DNA from: Mesotaenium endlicherianum
Lineage: Eukaryota; Streptophyta; Zygnematophyceae; Zygnematales; Mesotaeniaceae
Reading direction: 5' to 3'
Assembly: GCA_009602735.1 (NCBI GenBank)
Contig: WELA01001462.1
Span: 621,880-685,879 of the forward strand
Length of the DNA stretch: 64,000 bases
Shown piece by piece: positions 61,630 through 64,000 of the stretch (positions are counted from its first letter, which is position 1; every line of letters begins with the position of its first letter). Below the pieces are notes generated by a model. The model was not told the DNA's origin, made no database searches, and saw only the letters and a list, made by a program, of their open reading frames with translations. A program made the translations under genes and the position numbers.

Positions 61630-63720
61630 TCATACACCCAGGCGTAAGGCTAGCACCATGCACAGAGGGATGCCCTTGCCCCCAAACGCAGCCTTGTCTG
61701 TGCCAGGCAACGAAATTGAGGAGCTATAGCCTAGCGGAATGCTCGCGTGCACACAATCTATCCACTCCGCATCGCTATCTAGCAACCGCGGCCACCAGCT
61801 GGCTGACTGCCACTGGAGTATCACTAGCGTGCAATTGGCCTTGCATCGCAGCACGTGGTCGACTACTGGAGCGACCATCTGAGGTGGTGGAAAACAATAG
61901 TTGTTTTCACCTGCCCAGTGCTCGGTGAGGGCATTTATGGCCTCAGCGCCCACCACTAGCCACCTAGAGTTGAACCTCGACAAGCGCGTGTTGCTTGCTG
62001 TGGCAAATCTATCGATCGAATGCGGCCCCCACTCTGCTTCTAGTCTTTGAAAAGCCTCCGGTTGCAGGAAAAAGTCGTCCAAGTCTTTCCGCTTAGAGAG
62101 CTCGTCTGCCACTGCATTCAATTCCCTAGGAATCCACTCTACGAACAAGTTGAGTTGGTGTCTAAGGCTAATACCAAATACTTGAGCACAAGCATTTGCT
62201 AAATCTGCCCTAGACGAGCCGCCTTTTCTCAACACATAATACATTGCTTGGCTGTCGACGCGCAAGAGCACTTGTCGCCCGCCTATCATTTGGATGGCTT
62301 TATCCAACGCTGCCTTCGCGGCAAGTATCTCTCTTGATGTTGACGATCCCCCGATGCTAGCAGTGGGGAGTTGGCCCAGCAATTCCCACGTCTGCCCTGA
62401 GGCCACCGATCTCAGTACTGCGCCCCATGTGGTCACGCTAGCGTCGGTGTGCATGACAAAATCAGGGGCCATGGTGGCCCGAATGGGAGCACCATTCAAC
62501 TTATCAAAGTGCTCCTCCCAAAACGCAAGCTCGTGGAGCAGCCCTTCCGTCGTGGGGACCATGTCATCCCGAGTAAACCCCTGGTTGATAACAGTGTACA
62601 TATGGCGTGTGTACATGCCCGCGGTGCCCCCAAAAGCCACCTTCATGGAAATTAGCTGGCCTGCTAAAGATGCTATCGTTCTAATGTGCACGCTACGGGT
62701 CCTGTGGGCCATAGCTCGAACGTGGAGGAGTGTTAGCAGAAGCTTTTCCTTGCGCGTCTTGCCAATGTGCACCCAAAGTTTCCGAGTGTCTATCACAACG
62801 CCCAAGAACTGTGTGATTTTTGAACACGTAAGTATTGCCTTCTGCATATTCACCACGAATCCTGCTAGTGCAAGTTCGCCGAACACCAGCCGCATTGTTC
62901 GCGCGTGGGCGTCCTCACTGGGACAGCTCACCAGAAAATTGTCTAGATATGCTATGACTCGTATCCCCATCTGCCTCCACCTTCCCACCAGCTCTTTCAC
63001 CACTCGTGTGAATACGTAAGGTGCGATCGCAAGTCCGAATGGGAGACATGTGAAAGTGTAAATTTTCTTATCCAGCTCGAACCCCAAGAACGTATGTGCA
63101 TCTTCGTGCATCTTGACGTGATGATAGCCAGACCTGAGGTCAATGGTAAACACGAAGTCGTCTACGTGCACGACATTGACTAACTTATCCAACCCCTCGT
63201 ACTTAAATTTTACTTTTTTCAACGCTTTGTTCACGTGGCGCAGGTCATGAATTAATCGTAACTTCTTGCCCTCGACCACGTTCAAGGGGCATATGCAGTG
63301 TGGGAGACCTGGGAGAGTCCACTCTCTGGCAGCTCCGGAGGCTACTAGCTCCCCCACTGATTCACGGGCAAATTGTATGTGTTTCTCCACACCTTTATGG
63401 TTGCGCTGGTGATGCGGAGGTGCAGTATGCGTGTCCCACACCAACTTGTAGCCACTCTCAATGGTAAAGAGGACTAACGAAGACGTACACCAACGTTTCC
63501 ACCAGGCAACATTTGCTCCCAAATTTCTTGCTACCACGGTTGCTTTCGGTGGTACCTTCGATGCGGCGCCGTCCGACTGCACGGCTTCTTCCTTCCGCCC
63601 CAAGTACACTTGGAGTTCGTGTTCGAAATCCTTCTCATCGCTCACGAAATTACCTATGACCCCACACACGATATAGCATACCCGCGGTTGGTCTTGGCCA
63701 CGATGCCTCGAACGTGTCAA
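61630..63720 (-). CDS. Reverse transcriptase/RNase H of the DIRS/PAT-like element
   Basis: 696 codons from the first Met. Residues of about 130-320 are a reverse transcriptase of the DIRS type ([47 protein letters not shown]). Residues of about 430-560 are an RNase H (HTDASVTTWGAVL, REILAAKAALDKAIQ, WIPRELNAVADELSKR). The last part (about 580-690) resembles the methyltransferase-like or linker tail seen after RNase H in some DIRS elements, but I cannot assign it. The recombinase region follows 47 bases downstream on the same strand. Confidence 0.85.
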   Translation of the reverse strand: MTRSRHRGQDQPRVCYIVCGVIGNFVSDEKDFEHELQVYLGRKEEAVQSDGAASKVPPKATVVARNLGANVAWWKRWCTSSLVLFTIESGYKLVWDTHTAPPHHQRNHKGVEKHIQFARESVGELVASGAAREWTLPGLPHCICPLNVVEGKKLRLIHDLRHVNKALKKVKFKYEGLDKLVNVVHVDDFVFTIDLRSGYHHVKMHEDAHTFLGFELDKKIYTFTCLPFGLAIAPYVFTRVVKELVGRWRQMGIRVIAYLDNFLVSCPSEDAHARTMRLVFGELALAGFVVNMQKAILTCSKITQFLGVVIDTRKLWVHIGKTRKEKLLLTLLHVRAMAHRTRSVHIRTIASLAGQLISMKVAFGGTAGMYTRHMYTVINQGFTRDDMVPTTEGLLHELAFWEEHFDKLNGAPIRATMAPDFVMHTDASVTTWGAVLRSVASGQTWELLGQLPTASIGGSSTSREILAAKAALDKAIQMIGGRQVLLRVDSQAMYYVLRKGGSSRADLANACAQVFGISLRHQLNLFVEWIPRELNAVADELSKRKDLDDFFLQPEAFQRLEAEWGPHSIDRFATASNTRLSRFNSRWLVVGAEAINALTEHWAGENNYCFPPPQMVAPVVDHVLRCKANCTLVILQWQSASWWPRLLDSDAEWIDCVHASIPLGYSSSISLPGTDKAAFGGKGIPLCMVLALRLGV

Positions 63721-64000
63721 CGATTGACTGGCATCCTACATTACCCTGCTCCGCAATTGCAGCATCGGGGTACGCTATGCATGCACCGGCAACCGATTTG
63801 TGTGGCACATGTGTGCACCCTTTTGACATCGCATTGCAGCCCCTCTATACGCGGCGATCCAAATTCCATAGGAGTGATCCCAACCATGCTCCCACTGCCA
63901 ATGCCTATATGGTTGGCAAGAGCCTTCATGCATACTTGCGCCAGTGCGCGTGAATTCAATTTGTGCTTTGAAAACCTTTCGGCGACCCTCCTCTAGCCTA
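63721..64000 (-). other. Upstream part of the DIRS/PAT-like element (gag side)
   Basis: The minus strand contains a Cys/His-rich stretch (CATQIGCRC, CCNCG) that could be a zinc finger at the end of a gag. It is too short and cut by the window edge for a firm call. Confidence 0.4.

Larger units (their letters stand above)
59701..64000 (-). mobile_element. DIRS/PAT-like tyrosine-recombinase retrotransposon (cut by window edge)
   Basis: On the minus strand: short Cys/His-rich piece (about 63740-63960), reverse transcriptase/RNase H (63720-61630), tyrosine recombinase region (61582-60589), then terminal repeats. RT plus RNase H plus a tyrosine recombinase, without an integrase, is the hallmark of the DIRS order. 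Two 82-bp direct repeats past the recombinase fit the split direct repeats of the PAT/Ngaro-type groups better than the inverted repeats of DIRS1. The element is partial here and has at least one break in the recombinase region. The other end is right of the window, and the left boundary is an estimate. Confidence 0.8.

Overview
The window is nuclear DNA from a eukaryote, most likely a chlorophyte green alga. The host genes have GC-rich exons, short GT-AG introns with many G or C runs, and TGTAA motifs downstream of stop codons, the polyadenylation signal known from chlorophytes. Their protein sequences resemble plant and algal families. I cannot name the species. Two runs of N (29396-30238 and 57648-58018) show a draft assembly.

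Bases 1-38863 are a nest of LTR retrotransposons, five families by my reading. Family A (+ strand, chromodomain Ty3/gypsy) forms a tandem LTR-internal-LTR-internal-LTR array (264-17108) inside one 5-bp target duplication. It carries an extra 558-codon ORF between pol and the 3' LTR in both units. The array sits in a solo LTR (family E, 181-17772), which sits in the gag of a family B element (- strand chromodomain gypsy). To the right are a rearranged non-coding LTR element C (19150-24431), a young family B copy (24971-31455) inserted in an older B copy, and family D (32193-37464) inserted in that older copy's gag. The older B copy ends at its 5' LTR (38361-38863).

Bases 38864-59516 are host sequence with four genes built from exon to exon: a peroxisomal Lon protease ending in the targeting tripeptide SRL (+, 40978-46427); the ubiquitin-like sulfur carrier URM1 (-, 47555-48393), convergent with Lon; a UMP-CMP kinase fused to a CaMKII association domain (+, 51315-53626); and a type II membrane protein of glycosyltransferase family 92 (+, 56386-59516). 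They share no evident pathway: peroxisomal protein quality control, tRNA thiolation/urmylation, pyrimidine nucleotide phosphorylation and Golgi-type glycosylation.

Bases 59701-64000 hold a DIRS/PAT-like tyrosine-recombinase retrotransposon on the - strand, running off the right edge. Its reverse transcriptase/RNase H and recombinase are followed by near-identical 82-bp direct repeats, a 12-bp hairpin and a 2 x 192 bp tandem repeat.

The most interesting points are the conserved extra ORF of family A and its shared-LTR array, the kinase-CaMKII association domain fusion, and the terminal repeat architecture of the recombinase element.
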